Positions 26,933-36,844 are shown, counted from the first letter of the stretch. The stretch is DNA of 64,000 nt from Bradyrhizobium lablabi (GCF_900141755.1 NZ_LT670844.1:3410001-3474000), one strand, 5' to 3'. Notes: a model not told the origin generated them from the letters alone. Numbers and translations are program-made.

Positions 26933-27255
26933 AGCGCGGAGATGTCGTTCTGGTCGTCCTTCAGGGCGAATTAGGTAAGCCGCGTCCTGGCGTTCTTGTT
27001 CAATCCGACGAACTTGGCGCGTTGTCTTCCCTGATTGTCTGCCCAATGTCGTCCTACATCGATGCGGCCAATCGGATGCGGCCGATCGTTGCTCCAACCG
27101 TACAGAACGGTTTGCTCGTTCGCACGCAGATCATGACCGACAAGCTTAATACGCTTCGCCGCGATCGGATCAGGCGAATTATAGGGGCGCTCGATTCGGA
27201 CGCCTGCGAAAGGCTGAATAGCGCGCTCCTTCTGGTCCTCGGCTTGACGCGGTGA
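26929..27255 (+). CDS. mazF: MazF/PemK-type endoribonuclease toxin
   Basis: 108-residue toxin of the PemK/MazF family (usual length 105-120), predicted to cleave mRNA at specific sites when the antitoxin is lost. Family features: the opening KRGDVVLVVLQGELGKPRPGVLVQ with the conserved RGDV and RPGVLVQ strands, the LIVCPMSS strand, and the QIMTDKLNTLRR stretch. The start codon is TTG at 26929 overlapping the antitoxin stop; a weak start is a common way to keep toxin below antitoxin. It looks intact. It is chromosomal, between a small membrane protein gene and an acyl-CoA dehydrogenase-like gene. Confidence 0.9.
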   Translation: MKRGDVVLVVLQGELGKPRPGVLVQSDELGALSSLIVCPMSSYIDAANRMRPIVAPTVQNGLLVRTQIMTDKLNTLRRDRIRRIIGALDSDACERLNSALLLVLGLTR

Positions 27256-27373
27256 CGTATGCACCCCGCCCCTGCGCTTCTGCCATCCCCTCCCCCATCT
27301 TGATCCGCCGCCGCGGATAGATCACCATTGCGGCTTCGCCACTCAAAAGACCCACAACGGGCAGAGGAAAAGC

Positions 27374-28546
27374 ATGAACAAGCTTCCCGGTTTCGGACTG
27401 ATCGAGCGCGCGAAGGCGCTGGCGCCGCTGATTGCGCAGGAGGCCGACGAGATCGAGCGGACCAGGCGGCTGACCCCGCCGGTGGTTGCCGCCCTGATCG
27501 AGAACGGGCTTTACCGGGCGCTTTTGCCGCAAAGCATCGGCGGCGCCGAAGCGCCACCCGAGATATTCATGCAGATGCTCGAAGAAGTGGCAAAAGCCGA
27601 CGCTTCCACGGCTTGGTGCCTCGGCCAATGTTCGGTCTGCGCCATGACGGCGGCCTATCTTGATCAAGACGTGGCGCGCGAAATTTTCGGTGCCCCCGAC
27701 GGCATCCTCGCCTGGGGCGCGATCGCCCACGAGGTGCATGTCGTTCCCGGCGGTTTTCGCATTACCGCGCGCTGGGATTTTGCTAGCGGTTCGCGGCAGG
27801 CCAACTGGCTCGGCGCTCACGTCCAGGTCGTCGAGGCCGACGGCACCAAGCGGTTAAAGCAAAATGGCACGCCGGAAATCCGCACCATCGTGTTTCCCGC
27901 AACCAGCGCCACGATGTACGATGTCTGGGACGTCATCGGGCTGAGCGGCACCGGAACCGATTCCTATTCGGTCGAAAATCTGTTCATCCCCGAAAAATTT
28001 ACCGCGCTGCGCGACGATTTCACGGCGCTGCGCGAAAAAGGCCCGCTCTACGGGATCACCACCTACACCATGTTCGGACTGGGTTTTGCGGCGATCTCGC
28101 TCGGCGTCGCCCGCGCCACGCTGGATGCGGCCATCGAGCTGGCGCGCGGCAAGGCGTCGGTCGGGCTGAAGGCGATGCGCGAGAACAACGCCGTTCAGGG
28201 TTTGATCGGCCGCACCGAAGGCAATTTGCGCGCCGCCCGCGCCTATCTCTATGCGACAGCCACTGAGGCCTGGCGCGATCTCAACCACACCGGAAAATTG
28301 ACGGAGGACCACCGGACCGCGCTTCGCCTCGCCTCGACCTGGACCATCCATCAATCGTCCCAGGTGGTGGATGCCGCCTATCACATGGCCGGCGCCACCG
28401 CCGTGTTCAGGGCCAACAAGTTCGAGCGGAGATTCCGCGACATGCACGCCATCGGCCAGCAGATCCAGGCCCGCGACACCCATTACGAGGATGTCGGCAA
28501 GGTGATCCTGACCGCCGCTGTCCTGCCGCGCGGACCGACCACTTAA
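27374..28546 (+). CDS. Acyl-CoA dehydrogenase-like flavoprotein
   Basis: 390-residue protein with the acyl-CoA dehydrogenase fold: helical N-domain (about 1-115), central beta-domain (about 120-220, with [21 protein letters not shown] and [24 protein letters not shown]) and helical C-domain (about 230-390). The absence of the usual catalytic-glutamate context, and motifs such as [28 protein letters not shown], suggest the group of flavin-dependent monooxygenases and hydroxylases (HpaB/DszC-like) rather than a beta-oxidation enzyme. Substrate unknown. GAGGAAAAGC precedes the ATG at 27374. No reductase partner is adjacent. Confidence 0.85.
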   Translation: MNKLPGFGLIERAKALAPLIAQEADEIERTRRLTPPVVAALIENGLYRALLPQSIGGAEAPPEIFMQMLEEVAKADASTAWCLGQCSVCAMTAAYLDQDVAREIFGAPDGILAWGAIAHEVHVVPGGFRITARWDFASGSRQANWLGAHVQVVEADGTKRLKQNGTPEIRTIVFPATSATMYDVWDVIGLSGTGTDSYSVENLFIPEKFTALRDDFTALREKGPLYGITTYTMFGLGFAAISLGVARATLDAAIELARGKASVGLKAMRENNAVQGLIGRTEGNLRAARAYLYATATEAWRDLNHTGKLTEDHRTALRLASTWTIHQSSQVVDAAYHMAGATAVFRANKFERRFRDMHAIGQQIQARDTHYEDVGKVILTAAVLPRGPTT

Positions 28547-28707
28547 GACCCCGTGGAAGCCGGCAGCTGTTCGAAAGCGTCAAGACCTTCCTGGCCTGCG
28601 TGACGCCGCATAGCCGTATGCGATTCTGCGGGCCTGAATTTACCCGGTTGTTAAGCAGTTTCTGGGACCTTCCGAATCTTCCTGTCGCGGAGCTTCGGAA
28701 ATCCCCC

Positions 28708-30678
28708 ATGTTCAGACTTAGATCGATCGCGGCCCGCCTGATCCTGGCCATTTCGCTGACCGTTGCGGCGGCCTGCGCGATCCTCGGGACCTTTTCGATC
28801 ATGCAGCAGCGCGCGCTGACCCAGCTCGCGCTCGATCAGCAGCTCAAGCTGCAATATGACAGCGTCATCGCCGCGCTCGACTATGAGGGGCGCGCGGGGC
28901 TCGCCGTCAGCGCCGTGATCGCGAATCTGCCGCCGGTCGGCGACGCCATCCTCAAAAGCGACCGCGACGCGCTGGGGACGCTGCTGGGCGGCGCGATGAA
29001 GGCGCTAAAGGCGCAAGGCATCTCGCTGGTCACGTTCCAGACCCCGCCGGCGACGGCCTTCTACCGAGCCCACGATCCCAAGGCTTTCGGCGACGACGCT
29101 TCCGGCCGCCGCGCCACGGTGGTGCAAGCGAACCAGACCGGCCAATCGATTGTCGGCGTCGAACCGGGCCGCGATACGCTCGGCATTTTCGCCATGACGC
29201 CGATCATGCGCGACGGCAAGAGCATCGCCAACACCGACATCGGCATCGCTTTCGGCAAGGAATTCGTCGACCGCGCCAAGAACCGCTTTGGCGTCGATCT
29301 CGTCGTGCATTGGTTCGACGGCAAGGCTTTCCGAAAGCTTTCCTCAACGCTGGACGATGCCGCCGTGGTCGCAACGCCGGAGGAAATGAAGAAGGTGTTC
29401 GATGGCGGCACGCTGCGGCGCGAGGCGACGCTCAGCGGCCACCCGGTCGCGCTCTATCTCGGGCAGATCAAGAACTATGCCGGGCAGCCGGTCGCGGTGC
29501 TTGAAGTCATCAAGGACATCACCGAATACGAGGCGGCGGCGACCAGTTCGCAGCGCAATCTCATTTTCGGCGCCGTCGCGATCCTGGCCGGCGCCGTGCT
29601 GCTGGCGTTCCTGCTCGGCCGCGGCCTGTCGCGGCCGCTCGCGGCGATCACCGCGGTGATGAACCGCCTTTCGAGCGGCGACACGGATCTCGCGATCCCC
29701 GGCGGCGAGCGCAAGGACGAACTCGGCACCATGGCGCAGGCGGTCGACGTGTTCCGCCGCAACATGCTGGAGGCCCGCAATATGCGCGAGGCGCAGGAGG
29801 CCGCCAAGCAGGAGGCCGAACGCGAGAAGAAAGCGTTGCAGCGCCAGATGGCCGACCGGTTCGAGGCCGACGTCAAGAGCGTGGTCGGCGCGGTCGCGAA
29901 GGCGACACAGGACATGCAGCGCGTCGCCGGCGAGATCACCGTGAGCGTCAACGGGACGTCGGAGCGGGCCGCGGCGGCAGCCGCCGCGTCGGAAGAGGCA
30001 TCGGCCAGCGTCAGCACAGTGGCGGCTGCCACCGAGGAGCTCGCCTCGTCCGTTGCCGAGATCGGCCGCCAGGTCACCCATTCCAGCGGCGTCGCCGATG
30101 CCGCCGTGGTCAAGGCCGGGCAAACCACCGAAATGGTCGCGAGCCTCACCGCCGCCGCCGAGAAGATCGGCGATGTGCTTCGCCTGATCGGCGCCATCGC
30201 CAGTCAAACCAACCTGCTCGCGCTGAATGCGACCATCGAGGCGGCGCGGGCCGGCGACGCCGGCCGCGGCTTTGCCGTGGTGGCATCCGAAGTCAAGGAA
30301 CTCGCCAGCCAGACCGCGAAGGCGACGGAGGAGATCGCGAGCCAGGTCACCGCGATCCAGTCCGCCACCGGCGATTGCGTCGTCGCGATCGACGGCATCA
30401 GCGACACCATTCGCGAGATCAGCGGGATTGCCACCACCATTGCGGCAGCCGTCGAAGAGCAGGATTCGGCGACCCGTGAGATCGCGCGCAGCGTGCAGCA
30501 GGCCGCAGCCGGCACCGGCGAGGTTTCGCACAATGTCGCCGGCGCCAGCCACGCCGCCGACCAGTCGCGCGCGCTTGCCGACAATGTCCTGGTCGCCTCC
30601 GGCGAACTCAGCCAGCACGCCAGCGCGCTGTTCGAAAGCGTCGATAGCTTCCTCGCTGGCCTGCGCGACGCGGCCTAG
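28708..30678 (+). CDS. Methyl-accepting chemotaxis protein
   Basis: 656-residue transmembrane chemoreceptor. Helix 1 is about residues 9-29 ([20 protein letters not shown]). The periplasmic part (about 30-285) resembles a single-Cache sensor, with [20 protein letters not shown] and [15 protein letters not shown] strands. Helix 2 is about 290-310 ([20 protein letters not shown]), then HAMP (about 310-365) and the signalling domain (about 430-650). Its tip, [28 protein letters not shown], is the kinase-contact hairpin. The ligand is unknown. The ATG at 28708 is chosen because the frame extension from 28600 lacks receptor features. No che genes are nearby, so it feeds a distant chemotaxis cluster. 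Confidence 0.95.
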   Translation: MFRLRSIAARLILAISLTVAAACAILGTFSIMQQRALTQLALDQQLKLQYDSVIAALDYEGRAGLAVSAVIANLPPVGDAILKSDRDALGTLLGGAMKALKAQGISLVTFQTPPATAFYRAHDPKAFGDDASGRRATVVQANQTGQSIVGVEPGRDTLGIFAMTPIMRDGKSIANTDIGIAFGKEFVDRAKNRFGVDLVVHWFDGKAFRKLSSTLDDAAVVATPEEMKKVFDGGTLRREATLSGHPVALYLGQIKNYAGQPVAVLEVIKDITEYEAAATSSQRNLIFGAVAILAGAVLLAFLLGRGLSRPLAAITAVMNRLSSGDTDLAIPGGERKDELGTMAQAVDVFRRNMLEARNMREAQEAAKQEAEREKKALQRQMADRFEADVKSVVGAVAKATQDMQRVAGEITVSVNGTSERAAAAAAASEEASASVSTVAAATEELASSVAEIGRQVTHSSGVADAAVVKAGQTTEMVASLTAAAEKIGDVLRLIGAIASQTNLLALNATIEAARAGDAGRGFAVVASEVKELASQTAKATEEIASQVTAIQSATGDCVVAIDGISDTIREISGIATTIAAAVEEQDSATREIARSVQQAAAGTGEVSHNVAGASHAADQSRALADNVLVASGELSQHASALFESVDSFLAGLRDAA

Positions 30679-30718
30679 AGCCGCATTCGAGAAAACCGGC
30701 TAACAGCCTCGGCAGCGC

Positions 30719-31438
30719 CTAGGACGCCCTGCGCGCGCCGAATAGCTTGCCTCGCCAGCCGAGAACGATGCACAGCGCGCTCGCCGCCAACATCATGAGC
30801 GGCACCGCGATGCTGACAAACCGCTCTCCCGGCGAACAGTAATTGAAGTCGACACAGCGCGGCGGCACGAGGCCCGCGACGACGCCGAGATAGATGACGA
30901 AAGTCAGCAACAGGTAACAACCAATCACGGCGAGCCGCCGCCAAGGCGGCGGCATGTTCGAATCCGAGAGCTCGGTTCGTTCGGTAATGTATTGATACGG
31001 CAAGGCTTTCGCCGGATCGCGGATTTGCACCGTCGACTCCGTCAAAAGGTCGTGCACTGCCTGGTTGCGGCGCGTGGCGGTCATCACGATGAACGAATAC
31101 CAGCCGAGCACGCCCTTGATGATCATGCGGGCGCAAGCTTTGAGGAAGCTGACATTGCCGCCGCTGTGCTCGTCCACCACGCGCAGATTGCTGAAATAAT
31201 GCCCCAGCGTACCGCCCGTGAACGACACCAGAACCGGTTCGTACAGCACAAGCGCAATCACCACCAACGTTCCGAGCGCGCGGGAAAGATTGTCGTTTGC
31301 GACCGTGGTTGCAACCAGCACCGCGCCGAAAATGACGACCAGGGTAATGATCCAGTCGAGCATGATGCCGCGAACGCGGCGCGAGAACCGCGCGTAGCGC
31401 GGCACCTGTGTCGGGGAGACTTCCGCGTCAGGGCGCAT
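30719..31438 (-). CDS. RDD family membrane protein
   Basis: 239-residue inner-membrane protein. The RDD domain (about residues 15-150) starts with RFSRRVRGIMLDWIITL, giving the Arg and Asp that name the family, and continues with GGTLGHYFSNLRVVDEHSGG and NQAVHDLLTESTVQ. There are about five hydrophobic segments; the C-terminal pair (about 175-230) flanks two cysteines (CVDFNYCSPG). RDD proteins are of uncertain role; some act in Na+/H+ exchange or envelope stress. It is divergent from the histone-like gene. Confidence 0.85.
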   Translation of the reverse strand: MRPDAEVSPTQVPRYARFSRRVRGIMLDWIITLVVIFGAVLVATTVANDNLSRALGTLVVIALVLYEPVLVSFTGGTLGHYFSNLRVVDEHSGGNVSFLKACARMIIKGVLGWYSFIVMTATRRNQAVHDLLTESTVQIRDPAKALPYQYITERTELSDSNMPPPWRRLAVIGCYLLLTFVIYLGVVAGLVPPRCVDFNYCSPGERFVSIAVPLMMLAASALCIVLGWRGKLFGARRAS

Positions 31439-31558
31439 GCGAGATATCCGACTTCAATCCTATGTCGACGGAAGCGTGGGTGAGGTTCACAGAAAGCGGA
31501 ACCCGGGTGCGGCGATAGGCGTTGCGTTGGCAACGGCAACGCCAAAAGGGTGACGATC

Positions 31559-31921
31559 ATGCCGCGCGGTGACAAATCGAGCTATACCGACAAGCAGAAA
31601 CGCCAGGCCGAACACATCGAGGAAGGTTACGAGCATCGCGGCCTCGGCAAGAAAGAGGCCGAACGTCGCGCCTGGGCGACGGTCAACGAGGAGACCGGCG
31701 GCGGCAAGAAGCGCGGCTCGGGCCGCGGTGTCCGTACCTCTAACGTGTCCTCGAAGCGCGGCGGGGCGATCGGCGGACCGCGCGGCGGCAAGGCCTCCGC
31801 GAGCCGGCCGGCGGCGGCCAGATCGCGCTCCGCCAAGAAAGCGGCCGCATCGCGTAAGCGACATGCCGTGAAGAGGTCGGCGGCGCGCAAGACCACTCGT
31901 AAGACGGCGCGGAAGAAATAG
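31559..31921 (+). CDS. Basic DNA-binding-like protein with histone-H1-like tail
   Basis: 120-residue protein. The N-terminal half (PRGDKSSYTDKQKRQAEHIEEGYEHRGLGKKEAERRAWATVN then GGGKKRGSGRG) matches proteins often annotated as plasmid stabilisation proteins. The C-terminal half (about 65-120) is nearly all Lys, Arg, Ala and Ser (AAASRKRHAVKRSAARKTTRKTARKK), like the tail of histone H1 or of AlgP/Hc1 nucleoid proteins. DNA or RNA binding is inferred from that composition. AAGGGTG lies 9 bases before the ATG at 31559; GTG at 31550 is a less likely start. Confidence 0.75.
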   Translation: MPRGDKSSYTDKQKRQAEHIEEGYEHRGLGKKEAERRAWATVNEETGGGKKRGSGRGVRTSNVSSKRGGAIGGPRGGKASASRPAAARSRSAKKAAASRKRHAVKRSAARKTTRKTARKK

Positions 31922-32001
31922 CGATCACAACTCCGCTTCCGCTGGTTCCGATCGTGTTCTACGCTGCGCGACAGCATCGATCCGAATAAGCGGAACACAC
32001 C

Positions 32002-32481
32002 GTGAAGAAGCCCGCCAAGAAGAGCACCGCAAAGCGCGCGGCAAGCAAGCCGCGCGCGGATTTTTCCGATCCCGCGGTGGATGCGGTGTTCAACGCCTAT
32101 CCGGCGCCGCTGAAGGCAAAATTATTGGCTTTGCGGCGGCTGATCTTCGATACGGCTAAGGCCACCGCGGGCGTCGGCCGGCTCGAGGAAACCCTGAAAT
32201 GGGGACAGCCGAGCTATCTCACGCCGGAGAGCAAAAGCGGCAGCACGATCCGGATCGACCAAGTGAAAACCGCCGCCAACCAATACGCGATCTATTTCCA
32301 TTGCCAGACCGATCTGGTGGAAACGTTTCGCGAGCTGTATCCGACGGAGTTCAGCTATGAGGGCAACCGTTGCATCCTGTTGAACGCTGCGGAAAAGCTT
32401 CCCGAGCCGGCGCTGCGCCATTGCGTGGCGCTGGCGCTGACCTATCATCTGAACAAGCGCAAGGCGGCGCGCGGGAAATAA
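32002..32481 (+). CDS. DUF1801 domain protein with basic N-terminus
   Basis: 159-residue soluble protein, the second DUF1801 member in the window. A lysine-rich start (KKPAKKSTAKRAASKPR) leads into the core (about 22-155), with ETLKWGQPSYLTPESKSGSTIRID and NQYAIYFHCQTDLVETFRELYP, and ends ALTYHLNKRKAARGK. The role of the family is unknown. The start is GTG at 32002. Its basic N-terminus, next to the histone-like gene 80 bases upstream on the same strand, hints at a nucleic-acid connection, but that is inference only. Confidence 0.83.
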   Translation: MKKPAKKSTAKRAASKPRADFSDPAVDAVFNAYPAPLKAKLLALRRLIFDTAKATAGVGRLEETLKWGQPSYLTPESKSGSTIRIDQVKTAANQYAIYFHCQTDLVETFRELYPTEFSYEGNRCILLNAAEKLPEPALRHCVALALTYHLNKRKAARGK

Positions 32482-32489
32482 TTGTTCGC

Positions 32490-32609
32490 CGTCATTGCGA
32501 GCCAACGGGTCGCGCGAATGCGCGCCCGATGACAGGCTCCGTGAAGCAATCCATCGCACGGCATAGCAACTATCAATTGCTTCGTCGCTTCGCTCCTCGC
32601 AATGACGGG
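32490..32609. repeat. Family D repeat, second copy
   Basis: GTCATTGCGAGCCAACGGGTCGCGCGAATGCGCGCCCGATGACAGGCTCC... to ...CTTCGTCGCTTCGCTCCTCGCAATGACGG, matching 11874-11990 at both ends and in the GAAGCAATCCA segment. It lies between two convergent genes, where a hairpin could terminate transcription from both sides. Confidence 0.85.
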
Positions 32610-32632
32610 AGTAACGCTCCCGGCCGGGCCTG

Positions 32633-34891
32633 TTACGCCACCAGCGCGGCTTCCTCGGTGGCATCGCCAAGTGCGACGGAGTCCACGCCGCACTGCGCTT
32701 TCAACAGTCCGACGATCTCGACATTGGGCCGGGCGCGGCTGAACAGAAAGCCCTGTCCCTCGTGACAGCCTTCCGAGCGCAGGCAGCTCAATTCGGCCTC
32801 GGTCTCGACGCCCTCGGCGGTGATGGTGACGCCGAGGCCCATGCCGAGGCTGATGATCGAGCGGACGATCGCCTGCGCGTCGGGATTGGCGCCGAGGTCG
32901 CGCACGAACGACTGGTCGATCTTGATCTTGTCGAACGGAAAGCTTCGCAAGTAGCTCAGGCTGGAATAGCCGGTGCCGAAATCGTCCATCGAAATGCGCA
33001 CGCCGAGCGCGCGCAGCGCGTGCAGCGTGGCCAGCACCTGGCTGCTCTTTTCCAAGAGCAGCGTCTCGGTGATTTCCAGCTCCAGCCGTTTGGGCGGCAG
33101 GCCGGATTGCTTCAGCGCATCCATCACCACCGACAACAGATTGCCGCCGCGGAACTGCAACGGCGACAAATTGACCGCGACGCGGACTTCGTCGGGCCAG
33201 ATCGCCGCATCCATGCAGGCGCGGCGCAGCATCAACCCGCCGAGCGCATTGATCAGGCCGGTGTCTTCGGCGACCGGGATGAACTCGGCGGGCGAGATCA
33301 TGCCGCGTTCGGCGTGTGGCCAGCGCACCAGCGCCTCGAAGCCGGTGATGCGCCCGGTCGAAAGGTCGATCAGCGGCTGATAATACGGCCGCAGCACGTC
33401 GTTCTGGATCGCGTCGCGCAGGTCGATCTCGATCTTGCGGCGGCTCTGGGCGCGGGCGTCCATCCCGGCCTCGAAAAATGAGAAGGTGCCGCGCTGCTCG
33501 TTCTTGGCGCGGGACAGCGCCATGTCGGCGTTCTTCAGAAGCTTTTCGGACTCGTCACCATCGCTGGGCGCCATCGCGATGCCGATGCTGGCGCCGATCA
33601 CGACGGAATGGCCGTCGAGCAGATAGGGATCGCCGATCGCCTCCAGCAGCCTCCGGCACAGCAACACGGCGTCCTCGGGCCGAGCGAGCCCGCTCTGGAC
33701 GATCGCGAATTCGTCGGAGTTGAGGCGGGCAATGGTATCCTCCTCGCGCAGCGTCGAGCGCAGCCGCTTGGCGACGCCGCGCAGGAGCTTGTCGCCGACG
33801 CCGTGGCCGAGCGTGTCGTTGACCGATTTGAAATTGTCGAGGCCAAGTACCAGCACCGCGACCTTGTCGCTGCTGCGCCTGGTGTGCGAGAGGATTTCGT
33901 CCATCTGCTGGCGCAGCAGGTTGCGGTTCGGCAGCCCGGTCAAACCGTCGTGCTGGGCCATGAAGGCGAGCCGCGCCTCGGCGCGCTTGCGCTCGGTGAT
34001 ATCCATCAGCGCGAGCAGCACCGCGGGCCGGTCGTTATAGACGAGCTCGCGCGAATAGATCGCCAGATCAATCAGCGTGCCGTCGGCCCGGACGTGCTTC
34101 CAGGTGCGCGCCGTCAGTTCGTCGCTCGAGCGGTCGCCGGCCCAGGGCGGCTCAGATTCGAAGGCCTGGAGCTTGCGAATGGACAGCTTCTCGAATTCGG
34201 CGCGGCTATGGCCGTAATGGGCGAGCGCGGCGTCGTTGACGCCGAGGATGCGTTCATCGTCCAGCGCGCAGACGATCATCGGCACCGGATTAGAGTCGAA
34301 CAACAGCCGGAACGAGTCCTCGCGCTGCTTCAATTCGGAGATGTCGACGCGCAGGCCGATAATGCCGCCGTCCTCGGTCAGCCGCTCCTCGATCAGGATG
34401 CAGCGGCCGTCGGCGAGGATCTGCTCATGGCGTTCGCCGGGCCGAAAAAGCCTGGTGAGCCGCTCGGCGATCCACTCTTCTTCGCGGCCGACCGCTTCCG
34501 GATAATCGCCGCGCTCGACGCCGATGCGGATCGTATCCTGCAGCCGCGCGCCCGGCACGAACAGGTCCGAGCTGCGGCTGTAGATCTCCGAATATTTCTT
34601 GTTCCAGAGGATGTAGCGGCCCTCGGCGTCGAGAAACACGATGCCCTGCGGCAGGATGTCGATCGCCTCGCGCAGCCGTTCGTGGGATTTTCGCGCATCG
34701 GCGATCGCGGCCTCGGCTTCGGCGCGTTTGCGCACGATCTCGCCGATCTCGGCCGCGACGCGCCGGCTCGGGCCTGCGAGTTTGGGAATGGGCTTCGCCG
34801 GCAGCCCGGGAATCCGGGCAATCGCCGCGCGCTTCAGTTTGTTGGCCGCCTTTGGCCGGACTTTTCGCATTACCGCCGCCCCATTCCGCAT
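32633..34891 (-). CDS. PAS-GGDEF-EAL cyclic-di-GMP protein (likely phosphodiesterase)
   Basis: 752-residue cytosolic signalling protein. A basic, proline-rich N-tail and short coiled region (about 1-70) precede PAS 1 (about 70-195, DILPQGIVFLDAEGRYILWN) and PAS 2 (about 195-310, LLFDSNPVPMIVCALDDERILGVN, ending DITERKRAEA). Then come GGDEF (about 315-485) and EAL (about 495-740). The cyclase signature is degenerate: RLNSDEF with N391-S392 instead of GG. The EAL domain keeps FEALVRW, the ITET block, DDFGTGYSSLSYL, KIDQSFV and TAEGVE, so c-di-GMP hydrolysis is the likely activity, with GGDEF perhaps a GTP sensor. No membrane segment is seen. Confidence 0.93.
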   Translation of the reverse strand: MRNGAAVMRKVRPKAANKLKRAAIARIPGLPAKPIPKLAGPSRRVAAEIGEIVRKRAEAEAAIADARKSHERLREAIDILPQGIVFLDAEGRYILWNKKYSEIYSRSSDLFVPGARLQDTIRIGVERGDYPEAVGREEEWIAERLTRLFRPGERHEQILADGRCILIEERLTEDGGIIGLRVDISELKQREDSFRLLFDSNPVPMIVCALDDERILGVNDAALAHYGHSRAEFEKLSIRKLQAFESEPPWAGDRSSDELTARTWKHVRADGTLIDLAIYSRELVYNDRPAVLLALMDITERKRAEARLAFMAQHDGLTGLPNRNLLRQQMDEILSHTRRSSDKVAVLVLGLDNFKSVNDTLGHGVGDKLLRGVAKRLRSTLREEDTIARLNSDEFAIVQSGLARPEDAVLLCRRLLEAIGDPYLLDGHSVVIGASIGIAMAPSDGDESEKLLKNADMALSRAKNEQRGTFSFFEAGMDARAQSRRKIEIDLRDAIQNDVLRPYYQPLIDLSTGRITGFEALVRWPHAERGMISPAEFIPVAEDTGLINALGGLMLRRACMDAAIWPDEVRVAVNLSPLQFRGGNLLSVVMDALKQSGLPPKRLELEITETLLLEKSSQVLATLHALRALGVRISMDDFGTGYSSLSYLRSFPFDKIKIDQSFVRDLGANPDAQAIVRSIISLGMGLGVTITAEGVETEAELSCLRSEGCHEGQGFLFSRARPNVEIVGLLKAQCGVDSVALGDATEEAALVA

Positions 34892-35224
34892 TTCTGCGGG
34901 TTCCCTTTTCCGATAAGTATCTGAAAAAATGGTATCCTTTGCCGAATTCGGCGTTCGCGCGCGATGCCTTGCGGGATCACCTTGTATTTCGGCTGCCTGT
35001 TTATGAGGCGAACTCGCAGGTGTCAGCGTAACAGAGGTTGTACTGCCGCAAGCGATGAGCTGCGCCCGCGAAGCCGCAAGGCAAAATCGTCTACGCGTGT
35101 TAACGGATGTCGCGATTGGAGAAGCGCTAGCGCGGTTTTCCGCGCATTCGCACGAAATTTCGCCAATGATGATAAGGGTTATCGAACGGTTAAGATCGCG
35201 GCCGCGCTGCGGCGGACCGTCGCG
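34892..35224. other. 333-bp gap
   Basis: Gap between two leftward genes (upstream of the GGDEF-EAL gene, downstream of the L,D-transpeptidase). I see no supported gene, tRNA or repeat. Short open frames here overlap each other and have no ribosome-binding sites. It presumably holds the promoter of the GGDEF-EAL gene. Confidence 0.4.
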
Positions 35225-35671
35225 CTAGTTCGAAATCTCGATCCGCGTGTTGCGCGGCCCGTTGCGCCCGACCAGCGCGAACAGGGTCGCGGCATGCGAC
35301 GGATCCAACCTGACGCAGCCATGCGACGCCGGACCGCCGAGCCGCGTCAACTCGTAAGTGCCGTGAATGGCGAAGCCGCCGTAAAAGAAGATCGCGTGCG
35401 GCATCGGCGAATTATAATACTTCCGCGAGAACCAGCGCCGCGCCATCAATTGCGGGTGAAACGTCCCGCTCGGGGTGCCGTAACCGCTGCGCCCGGTCGA
35501 GACCGGCCAATTGTGTCGCATCATGCCGTCGACGCTCATCGCCATGCGCTGGGCTGATTTGTCGATCTGGACCACCACATCGGCGCGGGCCGGCGACCAT
35601 GCTAATCCCGCCATGACGACCGCGGCCGCAAACACCAACCTTGCGCGCCGTCCGACTGACAGCCGTTTCAT
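35225..35671 (-). CDS. L,D-transpeptidase (YkuD domain)
   Basis: 148-residue periplasmic enzyme. Residues 1-30 form a signal peptide ending SPARA. The YkuD domain (about 31-145) has IHGTYELTRLGGPASHGCVRL with H103, H117 and nucleophile C119. It would form 3-3 crosslinks in peptidoglycan or attach outer-membrane proteins to it, the latter being prominent in Rhizobiales. No peptidoglycan-binding domain is present, so this is one of the short single-domain paralogues. mepA, another murein enzyme, lies 225 bases away on the other strand, so the two could share a divergent promoter region. Confidence 0.93.
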   Translation of the reverse strand: MKRLSVGRRARLVFAAAVVMAGLAWSPARADVVVQIDKSAQRMAMSVDGMMRHNWPVSTGRSGYGTPSGTFHPQLMARRWFSRKYYNSPMPHAIFFYGGFAIHGTYELTRLGGPASHGCVRLDPSHAATLFALVGRNGPRNTRIEISN

Positions 35672-35896
35672 GACGCAACCCCTGCCGACAATTTTGTTGG
35701 AGGCATGATTCGTTTTTGGTTGCGCGTTGTAAAGGCCCGCGCGGCGTGTGACGGCAAGCTGCCGCGGTTAAGCCTGATCCGCCGCCGGCCGATGGTTCGC
35801 AGCGGCGAGGCCTAGCGAAAAATCAAGCAATTGCGATTGCCGCGCCATATCCCCGGCTGCAGAATTCCGTGCTACGCTTTGCTGCCAGAGTGAGCC

Positions 35897-36844
35897 ATGA
35901 ATTCCCGCCTGATTCTCATTCCCCTGCTGTTGTCCGCCATCCTCGCCAGTGCCTCCGCCGCGCTGGCGCAGGACAAGGGCAGCGTTGACCCAAAGCCGCT
36001 GCCGCCGCTCGCCAATCCCAAGGATCCCAAGCTCGGCGCTAAGGAGCTGTTCGGCCGCAAGGTGTTGCCGGCGGCGATGCCGACGCACGTGATCGGCTTC
36101 TACGCCAAAGGCTGCATCGCCGGTGCCGAAGCGCTACCGATCAACGGCGACACCTGGCAGGTGATGCGTTTGTCGCGCAACCGCAACTGGGCGCATCCCG
36201 ACATGGTCGCGCTATTGGAACGGCTGTCGGCCAAGGTGCACAAGGAGGCCGGCTGGCCGGGAATCCTGATTGGCGACATGTCGCAGCCGCGCGGCGGCCC
36301 GATGATCACCGGTCACGCCAGCCACCAGGTTGGGCTCGACGCCGACGTCTGGCTGACGCCGATGCCGGACCGGCGATTGTCGCGCGAGGAGCGCGAGGAA
36401 GTGTCGGCGGTGATGATGGTGCGCGCCGACCGGCTCGACGTCGATCCGGCGGTCTGGACACCAGGGCATCTGATCATGATCCGCGCCGCCGCACAGGAGC
36501 CGAGCGTGCAGCGCATCTTCGTCAACGCCGCGATCAAGAAAGCGTTATGCCGCGAAGCCAAGGGCGACCGCAGCTGGCTCGGCAAGATCCGGCCGATGTA
36601 TGGCCATGACTATCATTTTCATATCCGCATCAAATGTCCTCCCGGCAGCAAGGAATGCGAGAGCCAACCGGACCCGGAATCTGGCGAAGGCTGCAGCGCC
36701 GCCGATTTCGCGTTCTGGTTCAAGGACTCTACCATCCACCCCAAACCGTCGACAGAGCCGCCGAAGCCGCATCCGGGGATCACGCTGGCGCAACTGCCGG
36801 CAGCCTGCCGCAAGGTCTTGGCTGCGCCGGACGCAAAGCAATAG
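35897..36844 (+). CDS. mepA: Penicillin-insensitive murein endopeptidase MepA
   Basis: 315-residue periplasmic zinc endopeptidase that cuts D-Ala-mDAP crosslinks. Residues 1-24 form a signal peptide (AILASASAALAQ). Peptidase M74 motifs are present: GHASHQVGLDADVW with H140, H143 and D150, and YGHDYHFHIRIKCP with H237, H240 and H242. These match the metal-binding and catalytic positions of E. coli MepA. Length is slightly above E. coli MepA (274); the C-terminal tail (about 275-315) is proline-rich and extra. Divergent from the L,D-transpeptidase gene, which builds the crosslinks that murein hydrolases must remodel. Confidence 0.95.
   Translation: MNSRLILIPLLLSAILASASAALAQDKGSVDPKPLPPLANPKDPKLGAKELFGRKVLPAAMPTHVIGFYAKGCIAGAEALPINGDTWQVMRLSRNRNWAHPDMVALLERLSAKVHKEAGWPGILIGDMSQPRGGPMITGHASHQVGLDADVWLTPMPDRRLSREEREEVSAVMMVRADRLDVDPAVWTPGHLIMIRAAAQEPSVQRIFVNAAIKKALCREAKGDRSWLGKIRPMYGHDYHFHIRIKCPPGSKECESQPDPESGEGCSAADFAFWFKDSTIHPKPSTEPPKPHPGITLAQLPAACRKVLAAPDAKQ

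Noticed and set aside
33608..34924. Rightward frame of 438 codons opposite the GGDEF-EAL gene
   Set aside because: Low-complexity antisense shadow; the PAS, GGDEF and EAL motifs are all on the other strand.
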